Shown piece by piece: positions 47,622 to 56,519 of a stretch of DNA of 64,000 bases (positions are counted from its first letter, which is position 1; each line of letters begins with the position of its first letter). A program made the position numbers and the translations under genes. The notes under the pieces are model-generated. The model had not been told where the DNA came from and searched no databases. It worked only from the letters and a program-made list of their open reading frames with translations. This stretch comes from Pseudoxanthomonas sp. PXM03. GTDB taxonomy: Bacteria > Pseudomonadota > Gammaproteobacteria > Xanthomonadales > Xanthomonadaceae. The stretch lies in the NCBI RefSeq assembly GCF_014852005.1, contig NZ_JACVAU010000001.1:704001-768000 (forward strand), written 5' to 3'.

Positions 47622-48462
47622 GGCAGCCGGCATCGCCGTGGTGGTGGTCACGCATGAGAGCGCCACCAGCATCGACGACTGCCTGATGCGGCTGCGCACG
47701 GCGCATGGCGTGGACGAGATCCGCGTGGTGGACAATGCCTCCACCGACGACACGATGGAGATCGTGCAGCGCCACGCGCTGCAGGATGCGCGCTTGCGCT
47801 TCATCGCCAATCCCGACAATCCCGGCTTCGCGGTCGGCTGCAACCAGGGTGCACGCGATACGCATGCGCCTTGGTTGGCGTTCGTGAATCCCGATCTGAT
47901 GGTGGAGGCCGACACGCTATCGCGGTTGCGCGCGCACGCCCGCCATGCGACGGGCGAGGTGTTGCTGGGCGTGGACCTGGTGGACGAGGGCGGCGTGCGC
48001 GATGCGGCAGCGCGTCGTCGCGATCCTCTGTTCGCCGCGATGCTGCGTTCGCCGGGCGCGGCGTCCAGGCTGGCGGTGCCGGTCGATGACGGGCAAGTGC
48101 TGCAGCCGGTGGACATCGTGTCGGGCGCGTTGATGCAGATGCCGCGCGCGCTGTTCGACAGAATCGACGGGTTCGACGAAGGCTATCGCCTGCATGCCGA
48201 GGACATGGACCTCTGCCGTCGTGCACGCGCGGCAGGGGCAAAGGTCGCCGTCGCCAACGACATCCGGGTGCTGCATATCCGTGGCGTATCGAGCCGCGCG
48301 CGGCCGATGTTCGTGGAGTGGCACAAGCACCGTGGCCTGTGGCGCTACTTCCGCAAGTTCGAAGCCGCACGATGCGGGGTGGTCACCCGCACGGGCGTGT
48401 TTGGTGCGATCTGGCTGCACTTCGGCGCCGTGGCCGCGCGCATCCTGCTGCGGCGTCGGTAA
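47605..48462 (+). CDS. Family 2 glycosyltransferase (rhamnosyltransferase-like)
   Basis: Probable inverting GT-A glycosyltransferase, 285 residues, for a surface polysaccharide or a glycoprotein. Visible are the nucleotide-binding strand VVVVTHESATSIDDCL, VVDNASTDDT, NPDNPGFAVGCNQGAR and AFVNPDLMVE (the DxD equivalent). The acceptor-side FDRIDGFDEGYRLHAEDMDLCRRAR also fits WbbL-like rhamnosyltransferases. The start is GTG 47605 within the previous gene. It closes the gspF-D run; no terminator is seen before the convergent ACT-domain gene. Confidence 0.82.
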   Translation: MTSSVEAAGIAVVVVTHESATSIDDCLMRLRTAHGVDEIRVVDNASTDDTMEIVQRHALQDARLRFIANPDNPGFAVGCNQGARDTHAPWLAFVNPDLMVEADTLSRLRAHARHATGEVLLGVDLVDEGGVRDAAARRRDPLFAAMLRSPGAASRLAVPVDDGQVLQPVDIVSGALMQMPRALFDRIDGFDEGYRLHAEDMDLCRRARAAGAKVAVANDIRVLHIRGVSSRARPMFVEWHKHRGLWRYFRKFEAARCGVVTRTGVFGAIWLHFGAVAARILLRRR

Positions 48463-48477
48463 CGTAGCCGCAATCTT

Positions 48478-48861
48478 TCAAGCGCCGATGCGGTGACCCG
48501 CGTCGCGCAATGCCGACAGCGCGTCGTCCAGCCGAGGTGCCTGCACCAGCACGTAATCCGTGTCGTAGGTCGACAGTGCGAAGATCCCGACGCCCGCTGC
48601 CGCCAGCGGGTCCAGCACCGCCTTCAGGATGCCGGTCAGAGCGAAATCGAAGGGCCCCTGCAGCTTGAACATGCGCCAGTCACGCTGGCAGCGCACGTCC
48701 TGGGGAACATGCGCTTCCTCGCAGACCAACGACAGTTCGTCGTCGGTCCAGCCGGCGTGTCGCATGCCGGTGTTGGGCCACCACTCGGGCAGTGCGGAAC
48801 CCGCAGGCAGTTGCGCGACTGCGTAGCGACCCGGCAGCAGGGACAGCGCCAGCGATGTCAT
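48478..48861 (-). CDS. ACT-domain protein (CASTOR type)
   Basis: A 127-residue cytoplasmic protein, probably a small-molecule (amino-acid) sensor. The family sequence is clear: LSLLPGRYAVAQLPAGSALP at the start, TDDELSLVCEE, then WRMFKLQGPFDFALTGILKAVLDPLAAAGVGIFALSTYDTDYVLV, with an ACT ligand-binding half at the C-terminus. No catalytic domain is attached. Its start overlaps the stop of the SLC13 permease gene by ATGA. That suggests the two work together, for example the sensor gating the permease. Confidence 0.8.
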   Translation of the reverse strand: MTSLALSLLPGRYAVAQLPAGSALPEWWPNTGMRHAGWTDDELSLVCEEAHVPQDVRCQRDWRMFKLQGPFDFALTGILKAVLDPLAAAGVGIFALSTYDTDYVLVQAPRLDDALSALRDAGHRIGA

Positions 48862-50726
48862 CCTGCGCGTCCGTTCCACCAGAACAGGGCGTTGACCGCG
48901 AGTACGACGACCATGGTGTAGATCAGCGACAGGGGGCCGCCGACGCGCCACAGCTGGCGCGAGGTGTAGTTGGCCGGACCGACGATCATCGAGATCACCG
49001 GATTCGAGGCCGTCATCAGATTGTTGGACGCCGACAGCGCCACGATCAACGCGAACGCGGTGGGATTTCCACCCGCCGCCAACGCCAGGTTGATCGCCAT
49101 CGGCACCATCACGATGGTGGCCCCGACATGGCTGATGACCAGCGAGAAGGCGGTGGTCAGCAGCGCGATGGCGATCTCCAGCGCCCACACGGGGATGCCC
49201 TCGGGCAGTCGTTCGACCGTGTGCCCGGCCACCCAGGCGGCAGCGCCGCTGCTGTCCATCGCCCAGCCCAGCGGGATCAGGCCGGCCATCAGGAACACGG
49301 TCTTCCAGTTGATCGCGCCGTAGGCTTCGTCCATGCGCAGGACGCCGGTCAGCAGCATGCCGGCCACGCCGGTCATCAGGGTCAGCGCGACCGGCAGCTT
49401 GGACGTCAACGCGATGATGATGGTGATGGCGAAGATGGTCATCGCGATCTTGAACTTGTGCGGACGCTGTTCGCCCTTCGGATAGTCCGTCACCACCACG
49501 AAATCGCGGCTCTCGGCGGCCAGTCCCAGGTCCTGCCAGATGCTGTGGAACACCAGCATGTCGCCGGCGCGCAGCTTCTCCTCGCGCACGTTGTCGCGGA
49601 TGACCTTCTTGTCGCGGTTGATCGCCAGCAGGCTGATACCGTTCTGCTTGCGCAGGCGCAGCTCGCGCGCGGTCTTGCCGATGAACCTGGATGTCGGCGG
49701 CACCACGGCCTCGGAGATGCCGGCGCGGCTCGGGTTGAACAGGTCGCCGAAGTGGCGCAGGCGCGAGGACATGCGCAGGAACTGGTTCTGGGCGAAATCG
49801 CCCACGTCCTGCCGCGTGCCCATCACGCCCAGCACGCTGCCTACCCAGATCCGCATGTCGGCCGGCGGTGCGAGCCGCGTATCGTTGCCCGTCTGCAGGG
49901 CCAGCATCAACGGCGCATCGTGCAGCGCTTCGGCCTCGCCCAGCGACATGCCCACCAGCGGGCTCTCCGCGGTGACCACCAGTTCGAACACGTCGCCTTC
50001 GATGCCGTAGGTGTTGGCGAAGTAGCTCTCGGTGCGTGCGGGGGTGACGGCACCGTCAGCGTCAGGGGTTTCCTCCTTCAACTTCCGGTCGCCATGGAAG
50101 CGGAAGTACAGCAGCGACGCCGCGACCAGCGCCAGTCCGATCGGCAACGGCGCGAACATGCGCAGCGGCTCCAGCGTGGCCATGCCCGAGGGCAGGTTGT
50201 TGTTGGCGGAGACCAGCAGGTCGTTGAGCAGGATCAGCGGCGAATTGCCGACCATGGTGAACGCGCCGCCCATGACGATGGCGGCGGCAATGGGCAGCAA
50301 CAGGCGCTGCAGTGACAGTCCGGTGCGCGACGACAGCCGCGAGGCGACCGGCATGAACAGCGCCATCACCGATGGGTTCTGCATGAAGGAGGAGTTGAGG
50401 CTGGCGATGGCGGTGGTCATCAGCAGCAGCCGCTGCTCGATGCCATGCCCACGCCGCAGCAGCCAGGAGGCAAGGCGGTTGAGCGCGCCCGTGCGGTCCA
50501 GTCCCGCGCCGAGGATCATGGTGGCGATGATGCTCATCACCGCGTTGCCCGAGAAGCCGCCGAAGATCTCCTCCGGCGCGATCAGCCCGGTGATGCCCAG
50601 GACCACCAGCACGACCAGGGCGACCAGATCCGCGCGGATGCGTTCGAACAGGAACATCGCCATCGTGAAGCCGACCAGCCCGAGGACGAGCTTCATGTCG
50701 TTGGTCAGCGTCAGCGCGTTTTCCAT
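48858..50726 (-). CDS. SLC13-family permease with two RCK_C domains
   Basis: Inner-membrane transporter, 622 residues, of the divalent anion:sodium symporter type (CitMHS/SLC13). Membrane helices cover residues 10-215 and 425-620. Between them lie two TrkA_C/RCK_C domains (about 240-320 and 325-410; SPLVGMSLGEAEALHDAPLML and SRFIGKTARELRLRKQNGISLLAINRD). The helix pairs FMQNPSVMALFMPVASRL and ASNNLMTASNPVI match the two substrate-site regions. Candidate substrates are sulfate or dicarboxylates, undecided. It lies 33 bases after trmB and overlaps the ACT-domain gene. Confidence 0.88.
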   Translation of the reverse strand: MENALTLTNDMKLVLGLVGFTMAMFLFERIRADLVALVVLVVLGITGLIAPEEIFGGFSGNAVMSIIATMILGAGLDRTGALNRLASWLLRRGHGIEQRLLLMTTAIASLNSSFMQNPSVMALFMPVASRLSSRTGLSLQRLLLPIAAAIVMGGAFTMVGNSPLILLNDLLVSANNNLPSGMATLEPLRMFAPLPIGLALVAASLLYFRFHGDRKLKEETPDADGAVTPARTESYFANTYGIEGDVFELVVTAESPLVGMSLGEAEALHDAPLMLALQTGNDTRLAPPADMRIWVGSVLGVMGTRQDVGDFAQNQFLRMSSRLRHFGDLFNPSRAGISEAVVPPTSRFIGKTARELRLRKQNGISLLAINRDKKVIRDNVREEKLRAGDMLVFHSIWQDLGLAAESRDFVVVTDYPKGEQRPHKFKIAMTIFAITIIIALTSKLPVALTLMTGVAGMLLTGVLRMDEAYGAINWKTVFLMAGLIPLGWAMDSSGAAAWVAGHTVERLPEGIPVWALEIAIALLTTAFSLVISHVGATIVMVPMAINLALAAGGNPTAFALIVALSASNNLMTASNPVISMIVGPANYTSRQLWRVGGPLSLIYTMVVVLAVNALFWWNGRAG

Positions 50727-50759
50727 GTCGCGGTCGGTTTCCTGGTGCGTGCTGCGGTA

Positions 50760-51494
50760 TTACTCGCGGTCGTACAGAAGGTCCCACACCCCGTGGCCGA
50801 GCTTCTGGCCGCGGGTCTCGAAATGGGTCTGCGGGCGCCAGTCGGGGCGCGGCACGCTGCCGCGCGGGCCGGCGCGGTTGGTCAGGCCCGGGGTGGCGTC
50901 CAGCACGTCCCACATGTGCTCGGCATAGGCTTCCCAGTCGGTGGCGCAATGCAGGCGGCCGCCCGGGCACAGCTTGCGCGCGATGAGCGCTGCGAAGTCG
51001 GACTGCACCAGGCGGCGCTTGTTGTGGCGCTTCTTGTGCCACGGGTCGGGGAAGTAGATGCGTACTTCGTCGAGAGAGCCGTCGGCGACCTCGTGCTGCA
51101 GCACTTCGACGGCATCGTGGTGGTAGACACGGACGTGGTCGCTGCCGTCTTCGGCCAGTGCGTTCAACAGGCGGCCCACGCCGGGCGCGTGCACTTCCAG
51201 GCCGAGGTAGTCGCGGTCCTTGTCGCGGGCCGCCGCGAAGCGCAGCGCTTCGCCGTTGCCGAAGCCGATCTCGAGCACGCGCGGTGCGGTGCGGCCGAAC
51301 ACGGCGTCGTAGTCGCGTGGCGCGCCCGTGTAGTCCAACCCGAAGCGCGGCCACTGCGTGTCGAATGCGCGCTGCTGGGCGTCGGTGAAGCGGCCCTGCC
51401 GCAGCACGAAACTGCGGATTTCGCGTCGGCCTTCGCTGATCGTGAAGGGCTTGGGCGGGGCCTTGGCGCCGGAACTGGAGAACGGGTCCGTCAT
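50760..51494 (-). CDS. trmB: tRNA (guanine-N7-)-methyltransferase
   Basis: Methylates G46 of tRNAs with S-adenosylmethionine. The 244-residue protein has the SAM site [28 protein letters not shown], and the family motif [16 protein letters not shown], followed by [17 protein letters not shown]. An N-terminal Ser/Lys-rich extension precedes FVLRQGRFT, the usual TrmB start. It sits four bases after thiG, an arrangement common in related genomes. Confidence 0.95.
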   Translation of the reverse strand: MTDPFSSSGAKAPPKPFTISEGRREIRSFVLRQGRFTDAQQRAFDTQWPRFGLDYTGAPRDYDAVFGRTAPRVLEIGFGNGEALRFAAARDKDRDYLGLEVHAPGVGRLLNALAEDGSDHVRVYHHDAVEVLQHEVADGSLDEVRIYFPDPWHKKRHNKRRLVQSDFAALIARKLCPGGRLHCATDWEAYAEHMWDVLDATPGLTNRAGPRGSVPRPDWRPQTHFETRGQKLGHGVWDLLYDRE

Positions 51495-51498
51495 CGGT

Positions 51499-52293
51499 TC
51501 AGCCGATCAGGCCGTCGATCGGGCTGGAGGCCGAAGCGTTGCGCTTGCGCGGGATGCGTCCGGCCAGGAAGGCTTCGCGTCCTGCTTCCACGGCCTTCTT
51601 CATGGCGCTGGCCATCAGCACCGGGTACTTCGCGCCGGCGATGGCGGTGTTCATCAGCACGCCGTCGCAGCCGAGTTCCATCGCGATGGCGGCGTCGGAG
51701 GCGGTGCCGACCCCGGCATCGACCAGCACGGGCACCTTGGCGTTCTCGATGATTTCCAGCAGGTTGTACTTGTTCTGCACGCCCAGGCCGGAGCCGATGG
51801 GGGCGGCCAGGGGCATCACCGCGACGCAGCCGATCTCCTCCAGGCGACGGGCCAGGATCGGGTCGTCGCTGGTGTAGACCATCACGTCGAAGCCGTCGGC
51901 CACCAGCTTTTCAGCCGCGGCCAGGGTCTGCACGACATCCGGGTAGAGAGTCTTCTGGTCGCCCAGCACTTCCAGTTTCACCAGCGTGTGGCCGTCGAGC
52001 AGTTCGCGCGCCAGCCGGCAGGTGCGTACGGCATCGTCGGCCGTATAGCAGCCGGCGGTATTGGGCAGGATGGTGTAGCGGTCCGGCGGCAGCACGTCGA
52101 GCAGGTTGGGCTCGTTGGGCGACTGGCCCAGGTTGGTGCGGCGGATGGCGACGGTGACGATTTCGGCGCCCGCGGCCTCGGTGGCCAGGCGGGTTTCCTC
52201 GAAATCCTTGAACTTGCCGGTGCCGGTGAGCAGGCGGGAGCGATAGGTCTTGCCCGCGATCACCAGCGGGTCATGGGGGGCGGTGTTGGACAT
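51499..52293 (-). CDS. thiG: Thiazole synthase
   Basis: Builds the thiazole phosphate of thiamine from deoxyxylulose phosphate, dehydroglycine and ThiS thiocarboxylate. The 264-residue TIM barrel has [34 protein letters not shown] (here ILPNTAGC), the lysine region VKLEVLGD and phosphate-binding GSGLGVQN and [20 protein letters not shown]. Start MSNTAPHD was chosen; an in-frame ATG six codons up gives MGDNRR. It follows thiS in the same direction with a 60-base gap. Confidence 0.93.
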   Translation of the reverse strand: MSNTAPHDPLVIAGKTYRSRLLTGTGKFKDFEETRLATEAAGAEIVTVAIRRTNLGQSPNEPNLLDVLPPDRYTILPNTAGCYTADDAVRTCRLARELLDGHTLVKLEVLGDQKTLYPDVVQTLAAAEKLVADGFDVMVYTSDDPILARRLEEIGCVAVMPLAAPIGSGLGVQNKYNLLEIIENAKVPVLVDAGVGTASDAAIAMELGCDGVLMNTAIAGAKYPVLMASAMKKAVEAGREAFLAGRIPRKRNASASSPIDGLIG

Positions 52294-52353
52294 GCGGCGA
52301 TTATCGCCCATGTCATGCCGGTGCGTCCCGCCGATCCGGATCGATCCGCGGTT

Positions 52354-52554
52354 TCAGCCGCCGCCCAGTGCGTGCACGATTTCGACACGGTCATCCGCCT
52401 GCAGCACGCACTGTGCGTGCTGTCCGCGCGGGATGATCTCGCCATTGACCTCGATCGCCACGCGGCGCTCGGCCAGGCCTTGCAGGTGGAGGAGGGTGGC
52501 GACGGTACTGTGGTCCGGCAGCGCCAGCGGCTGCCCGTTCAACTGGATGTCCAT
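52354..52554 (-). CDS. thiS: Sulfur carrier protein ThiS
   Basis: Ubiquitin-like protein whose C-terminal glycine carries the sulfur for thiazole synthesis. The 66-residue sequence starts MDIQLNGQPLALPDHSTV and ends VEIVHALGGG, with the required GlyGly end. It is the first gene of the minus-strand run to trmB. The start is certain by homology; a longer in-frame extension covers a different region. A -10-like GACAAT stands six bases upstream and no thiamine riboswitch is seen. Confidence 0.9.
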   Translation of the reverse strand: MDIQLNGQPLALPDHSTVATLLHLQGLAERRVAIEVNGEIIPRGQHAQCVLQADDRVEIVHALGGG

Positions 52555-52560
52555 GCCGCC

Positions 52561-52566
52561 ATTGTC
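52561..52566 (-). promoter_or_regulatory. -10-like box directly upstream of thiS
   Basis: Minus-strand GACAAT ends six bases before the thiS ATG, suggesting a leaderless transcript. That fits the lack of room for a riboswitch leader in the 139-base divergent gap. Confidence 0.35.
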
Positions 52567-52693
52567 GCCGATGGCCCGGGCGCTTGCCGCATTGCAGCGT
52601 GTGCGCCGGCGGGCTTGGTGGAACGATGCGCGCCATGCGCAGCCGTACGGCAGAGCCGGCGCGCAGTCGACCATCCCTTGCCCCGGAGATTCC

Positions 52694-54526
52694 ATGAAGC
52701 GTTCCTTTTCGCCCGTCCGCTCGCTGCTGGCCGTTGCGCTGGCGGTGGCGGCCGCCCCTGCCCTGGCAGGCGACAGCCCGTACTCCCAGACCGTCTTCTT
52801 TGGTGACAGCCTCACCGATTCCGGCCACTTCCGCCCGGCGCTGGTCCAGGCGGTGGGGCCGAACGGTGCCTTGCTCGGCCGCTTCACCACCAACCCGGGC
52901 CTGGTGTGGTCCGAGTACCTGGCCGAGTACTACGGCACGGGCGCTGGCAGCGCCAACCAGGGCGGTACCAACTACGCCGTCGGTGGTGCGCGGGTCGGCA
53001 CCAACACCGCAGGTGCGCTCGGTCCCATTCCGTCGATGACGGCGCAGCTGACCAGCTACCTGTCCGCCAACGGCGGCCGCGCCGATCCGAACGCGCTGTA
53101 CACCGTCTGGGGCGGGGCGAACGACCTGTTCGCCGTGGTCGCCGGCGCCAACCCGACCACCACCATCGGAGGCGCGGTCACGGCGCAGGTCGGCATCATC
53201 GGTACGCTGCAGAATGCGGGTGCGCGCTACATCCTGGTGCCGACCGTACCCGACCTGGGCGTCACGCCGTCGTTCCGCGCACAGGGACCTGCGAACGCGG
53301 CCGCCGGCACGCAGCTGGCCACGACCTACAACAATGCGCTCTTCGGGGCCATCAACACGGCCGGCCTGCGGGTGATCCCGCTGGACACCTTCACGCTGCT
53401 GCGCGAGATCGTCGCCAGTCCGGCGGAATACGGCTTCGGCAATGTCACCGGGACCGCCTGCAATCCGCAGATCACCGCATCCTCGGTCACCTGCAGTCCG
53501 CTCAACTACGCCACCCCGAACGCACCGGACGTGTATGCCTTCGCCGATGGCGTGCATCCGTCGTCGAAGGCCCACGCCATCCTGTCGCAATACGCGGTGG
53601 CGATGCTGGAAGGCCCGCGCCAGATCGCGCTGCTGCCGTACACCGCCTCCGTGCATGGGCGCGCGCGTGCAGACCGCGTGGCGTCACACGTGGCCGGCAA
53701 GCCGGACGCCGATGGCATGCGTTGGTGGGGTGACGTGCGGGGCGACTTCCTGCGCTACGGTGATGGCGACCTGTACGACGGCGCGGGCCCGATGGGAACC
53801 TTCGGTGTCGACTGGTCGAAGGGCTCGTGGGTCTATGGCGCCTTCGCCGGCTACGGTCGCGCGAAGTACGACTTCGGCCTGCGCCGCGGCAGCTTCGACG
53901 AATCCGATGCCACGCTGGGCGGTTTTGCCGGCTGGTACGGCGACCACCTGTGGGCCAACGCGCAGGTCAGCTACAGCTGGATCTCGTACGACGTGGACCG
54001 CGAAGTGCAGCTGGGTGGCGTGACCCGCCGGCACAGCGGCTCGCCGGACGGCACCAACCTGACGGTGGGTGCAAGCGCCGGCTACGAATTCGGCGAGGGT
54101 GCGTTCCGCCATGGTCCCGTGGTGAGTGTCGTGTCCCAGACCATCGAGATGGATGGCTACACCGAAAGCAACGTCAATTCGACGGCGTTGGCGTATCCGG
54201 ACCAGGATTTCGATTCATTGATCGGCAGCGCGGGCTGGCAGGTCAGCTATGCGATCAACGATCACCTGGCGCCCTATGCCCGGCTGACGGTGGACAGGGA
54301 ATTCGAGGACCCGGCGGAAGAAGTCTTCGCGCAGGCCCTGTCGTTGCCGGGCACCGCGCCCTATGCGGTACCTGGCCTGGACACCGATGACAGCTACGGG
54401 ACGTTGCTGCTGGGTGCGCGCACGCGGCTGTTCGGCTTCGACGCCAACCTGGGCGTGAACACGACGGTCAACCAGGGCGGCGGGACCAACACCACGGCGT
54501 TCATGACCTTGAGCGGCAACTTCTGA
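52694..54526 (+). CDS. Autotransporter GDSL esterase/lipase (EstA-like)
   Basis: Outer-membrane-anchored esterase of 610 residues. The signal peptide ends near residue 26 (APALA). The SGNH/GDSL catalytic domain (about 27-325) has the serine in VFFGDSLTDSG, the glycine block GGTNYAVGGARVG, the asparagine in WGGANDLF, and the Asp/His pair in FADGVHPS. Residues 345-610 form a 12-strand autotransporter beta-barrel (WWGDVRGDFLRYGDGD, YGAFAGYGRAKYDFG) ending in Phe. GGAG lies six bases before ATG 52694; the upstream frame extension is antisense to thiS. Known homologues act on short- and medium-chain esters and affect motility and biofilm. Confidence 0.92.
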   Translation: MKRSFSPVRSLLAVALAVAAAPALAGDSPYSQTVFFGDSLTDSGHFRPALVQAVGPNGALLGRFTTNPGLVWSEYLAEYYGTGAGSANQGGTNYAVGGARVGTNTAGALGPIPSMTAQLTSYLSANGGRADPNALYTVWGGANDLFAVVAGANPTTTIGGAVTAQVGIIGTLQNAGARYILVPTVPDLGVTPSFRAQGPANAAAGTQLATTYNNALFGAINTAGLRVIPLDTFTLLREIVASPAEYGFGNVTGTACNPQITASSVTCSPLNYATPNAPDVYAFADGVHPSSKAHAILSQYAVAMLEGPRQIALLPYTASVHGRARADRVASHVAGKPDADGMRWWGDVRGDFLRYGDGDLYDGAGPMGTFGVDWSKGSWVYGAFAGYGRAKYDFGLRRGSFDESDATLGGFAGWYGDHLWANAQVSYSWISYDVDREVQLGGVTRRHSGSPDGTNLTVGASAGYEFGEGAFRHGPVVSVVSQTIEMDGYTESNVNSTALAYPDQDFDSLIGSAGWQVSYAINDHLAPYARLTVDREFEDPAEEVFAQALSLPGTAPYAVPGLDTDDSYGTLLLGARTRLFGFDANLGVNTTVNQGGGTNTTAFMTLSGNF

Positions 54527-54605
54527 TGCACGACCCGCGATGCGGCGCCGGATGACGGCGCCGCATTGCCTTGCCGCGTCCTGCGGCATAGACTCGCCGC
54601 ATCGT

Positions 54606-54679
54606 GCGGGTGTAGTTCAATGGTAGAACTGCAGCTTCCCAAGCTGCTAGCGTGGGTTCGATTCCCATCACCCGCTCCA
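54606..54679 (+). tRNA. tRNA-Gly (anticodon CCC)
   Basis: Acceptor stem GCGGGTG (54606-54612) pairs with CACCCGC (54669-54675). The anticodon stem GCAGC / GCTGC holds loop TTCCCAA, giving anticodon CCC for codon GGG. The T arm contains GGTTCGATTCC, and CCA (54677-54679) is encoded. It lies in the gap between the esterase and rimK. Confidence 0.93.
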
Positions 54680-54764
54680 TCTCCGCATCCCCTTTCCCGC
54701 GTCCTGTCATCGCCCGGTATCCCGTGCGTGGCATGCTGTGCCCGGCCCCCGTGATTGCCCACCC

Positions 54765-55640
54765 ATGAAGCTCGCCATCCTGTCACGCAACGGCAAGCTG
54801 TATTCCACGCGACGTCTCGTCGAGGCTGCGCGCCAGCGTGGCCACACAGCGCGTGTGCTGGACCCGCTGCGCTGCTACATGCGTATCGCGTCCACCGGCT
54901 TCCAACTGCACTACAAGGGCAGGTCGCTGGCGGACTACGATGCGGTCATCCCGCGCATCGGCGCCTCCATCACGCGCTATGGCACGGCCGTGCTGCGGCA
55001 GTTCGAGCTCATGGGGACGTACAGTCCCAACCCGTCGGATGCCATCCTGCGTGCACGCGACAAGCTGCGCACGCACCAGTTGCTGGCGGCGCAGGGGATC
55101 GATCTGCCGGTGACCGTCTTCGGCGACAACCCGGACGATACCCACGACCTGCTCTCGATGCTGGGTCCCCCTCCGCACGTCATCAAGTTGAACGAAGGCG
55201 CCCAGGGGGCCGGCGTGATGCTGACGGAGAAGCCATCCGCGTCCCGCAGCGTCGTCGAGGCCCTGCGTGGCCTGTATGCCAGCTTCGTGGTGCAGGAGTT
55301 CATCGCGGAGGCCGAGGGTGCCGACCTGCGCTGCTTCGTGGTCGGTGACGAGGTGGTGGCGTCGATGCGCCGTCAGGCCCCGGAGGGCGACTTCCGATCC
55401 AACCTGCATCGGGGCGGCACGGCCCAGCACGCGGTGGCCACGGAAGAGGAATGCGCCGTCGCCATACGGGCGGCACGGGTTCTGGGTCTGGGCGTGGCGG
55501 GCGTGGACCTGATCCGCGCGAAGCGTGGCCCCTTGGTCCTGGAGGTCAACTCGACCCCGGGACTGGAAGGCATCGAGGCGGTGTGTGGTGTGGACGTCGC
55601 GGGGCGGATCGTGGAACACCTCGCCGCACGCGCTGAATAG
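54765..55640 (+). CDS. rimK: Ribosomal protein S6-L-glutamate ligase (RimK)
   Basis: ATP-grasp ligase that adds glutamates to the C-terminus of ribosomal protein S6. The 291-residue protein opens [22 protein letters not shown], with [22 protein letters not shown] and [18 protein letters not shown] in the N-terminal part. The ATP-grasp core has [48 protein letters not shown] and the metal site [16 protein letters not shown] 54765 matches known RimK starts; an ATG nine codons earlier does not. Next on the plus strand is a candidate small RNA. Confidence 0.93.
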   Translation: MKLAILSRNGKLYSTRRLVEAARQRGHTARVLDPLRCYMRIASTGFQLHYKGRSLADYDAVIPRIGASITRYGTAVLRQFELMGTYSPNPSDAILRARDKLRTHQLLAAQGIDLPVTVFGDNPDDTHDLLSMLGPPPHVIKLNEGAQGAGVMLTEKPSASRSVVEALRGLYASFVVQEFIAEAEGADLRCFVVGDEVVASMRRQAPEGDFRSNLHRGGTAQHAVATEEECAVAIRAARVLGLGVAGVDLIRAKRGPLVLEVNSTPGLEGIEAVCGVDVAGRIVEHLAARAE

Positions 55641-55686
55641 GCTGACGTGGCGTTTTGCAGCCCCAACGTCCCATTTTCACGCGAAA

Positions 55687-55714
55687 TTAACGCGCTCTTT
55701 AACGGTGGTTTAAT
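55687..55714 (+). promoter_or_regulatory. Promoter of the candidate small RNA
   Basis: TTAACG (55687-55692) and TTTAAT (55709-55714) are 16 bases apart in a locally AT-rich stretch, a good sigma-70-type match. Transcription would start near 55721, and no open gene follows before the terminator. Confidence 0.5.
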
Positions 55715-55720
55715 CGAAAC

Positions 55721-55849
55721 CCGCGTAGCCTTGTCCGGACCGCAGCTCTGCGTTCCTCCCGGTGTTTGCATCTGGAAAGCACAGGTTTACGGTAATCGGG
55801 GCATTAGTTTGGCCCAAGCGGGTGGAAGCCCGCTTGGGCCTTTGTTTTT
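55721..55849 (+). ncRNA. Candidate small regulatory RNA (about 130 nt)
   Basis: This stretch lies between a clear promoter and a strong intrinsic terminator and holds no credible gene. It contains a pyrimidine-rich GTTCCTCCCGG segment at about 55750-55760, which could pair with Shine-Dalgarno sequences as some Xanthomonas small RNAs do. The only frame across it (55647-55919) runs through the terminator. It matches no RNA family that I recognise, so both existence and role are inferred. Confidence 0.5.
55811..55849 (+). terminator. Strong intrinsic terminator
   Basis: Twelve-base-pair stem GGCCCAAGCGGG / CCCGCTTGGGCC with a six-base loop, followed by TTTGTTTTT. It is the strongest terminator in the window, yet it stands 170 bases beyond the nearest upstream gene. 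Confidence 0.9.
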
Positions 55850-55928
55850 CTCAGCCAGCCCTTCCGATACTTGCTGGCATGGGTCCCGTTGGCTAAATTC
55901 GGTAATCCCCATCACGTAAGGAAGCAGC

Positions 55929-56405
55929 ATGCGTCGCCCTCCCTTCATGGCATTGATGCTGCTGCTGTTGGCAGCGACCGCCCACGGCGCCCCCCGCGAC
56001 AAGTCCACCAAACCGCAAGCGCTGGATCTCGACAAGCCGCTGCCCGAACAGGTCGAGCTGATCCAGAAGCAATTGGACGACGGCGAAACCTATGTCGAGA
56101 TCGCGACCGCCGACCGTGCCAAGGTCAAGGAATCCCTTGCCCGGTTTGCCGCGATCATCAACGAGAGTGGCGGGTCCTTGAACCCCGAGCAGAAAACCCA
56201 GCTGGTCAACGAGCAGAACGAAATCAACCAGATCCTGTCCCAGGCCGCCGCCGACAGCCGTCTTGTCTGCCGCCGCGAGGCGCAGATCGGGTCGCTGCGG
56301 ACGACGACCCAGTGCAAGACTGTTGCGGAACGTCGTCGCGATGCCCAGGACGCGCAGGAAGTGATGCGCCGCAACCCCTCGGGTACCTACAACAAGGGCA
56401 GTTGA
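55929..56405 (+). CDS. Small secreted protein, paralogue 1
   Basis: I do not recognise a named family. The 158-residue protein has a signal peptide (ALMLLLLAATAHG, cleaved near 21) and a mostly helical, charged body. It is a paralogue of the next gene: both share an ALDL(D/Q) start, a G(E)xYxEI segment before a KVKEsLxR helix, and SRLVCRRE ... TTQCKTVAERRR. Two cysteines 17 residues apart are conserved in both. It probably acts in the periplasm. The gap to the next paralogue is 114 bases. Confidence 0.7.
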   Translation: MRRPPFMALMLLLLAATAHGAPRDKSTKPQALDLDKPLPEQVELIQKQLDDGETYVEIATADRAKVKESLARFAAIINESGGSLNPEQKTQLVNEQNEINQILSQAAADSRLVCRREAQIGSLRTTTQCKTVAERRRDAQDAQEVMRRNPSGTYNKGS

Positions 56406-56519
56406 GGGGCGAAGGTCCAGTGCCGGTCGTTCAAGCGACCCTGCAGCCGGGCCATCCCAAGATAGTTTTTGCGACGCGTTCGACCGTGCTTCCAAGCCAC
56501 CCATCAGGAGATTCAAAGC

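Noticed and set aside
52555..52693. Thiamine riboswitch upstream of thiS
   Set aside because: The minus strand here lacks the conserved CTGAGA and related elements, and the probable promoter leaves no leader.
54606..54679. tRNA-Gly as an attachment site of an integrated element
   Set aside because: No integrase gene, no repeated tRNA 3' end and only ordinary housekeeping genes follow. The XerD gene in the window is the chromosomal dif recombinase.
55647..55919. 90-codon frame between rimK and the secreted paralogues
   Set aside because: It runs through a strong intrinsic terminator, which fits a small RNA far better than a protein.
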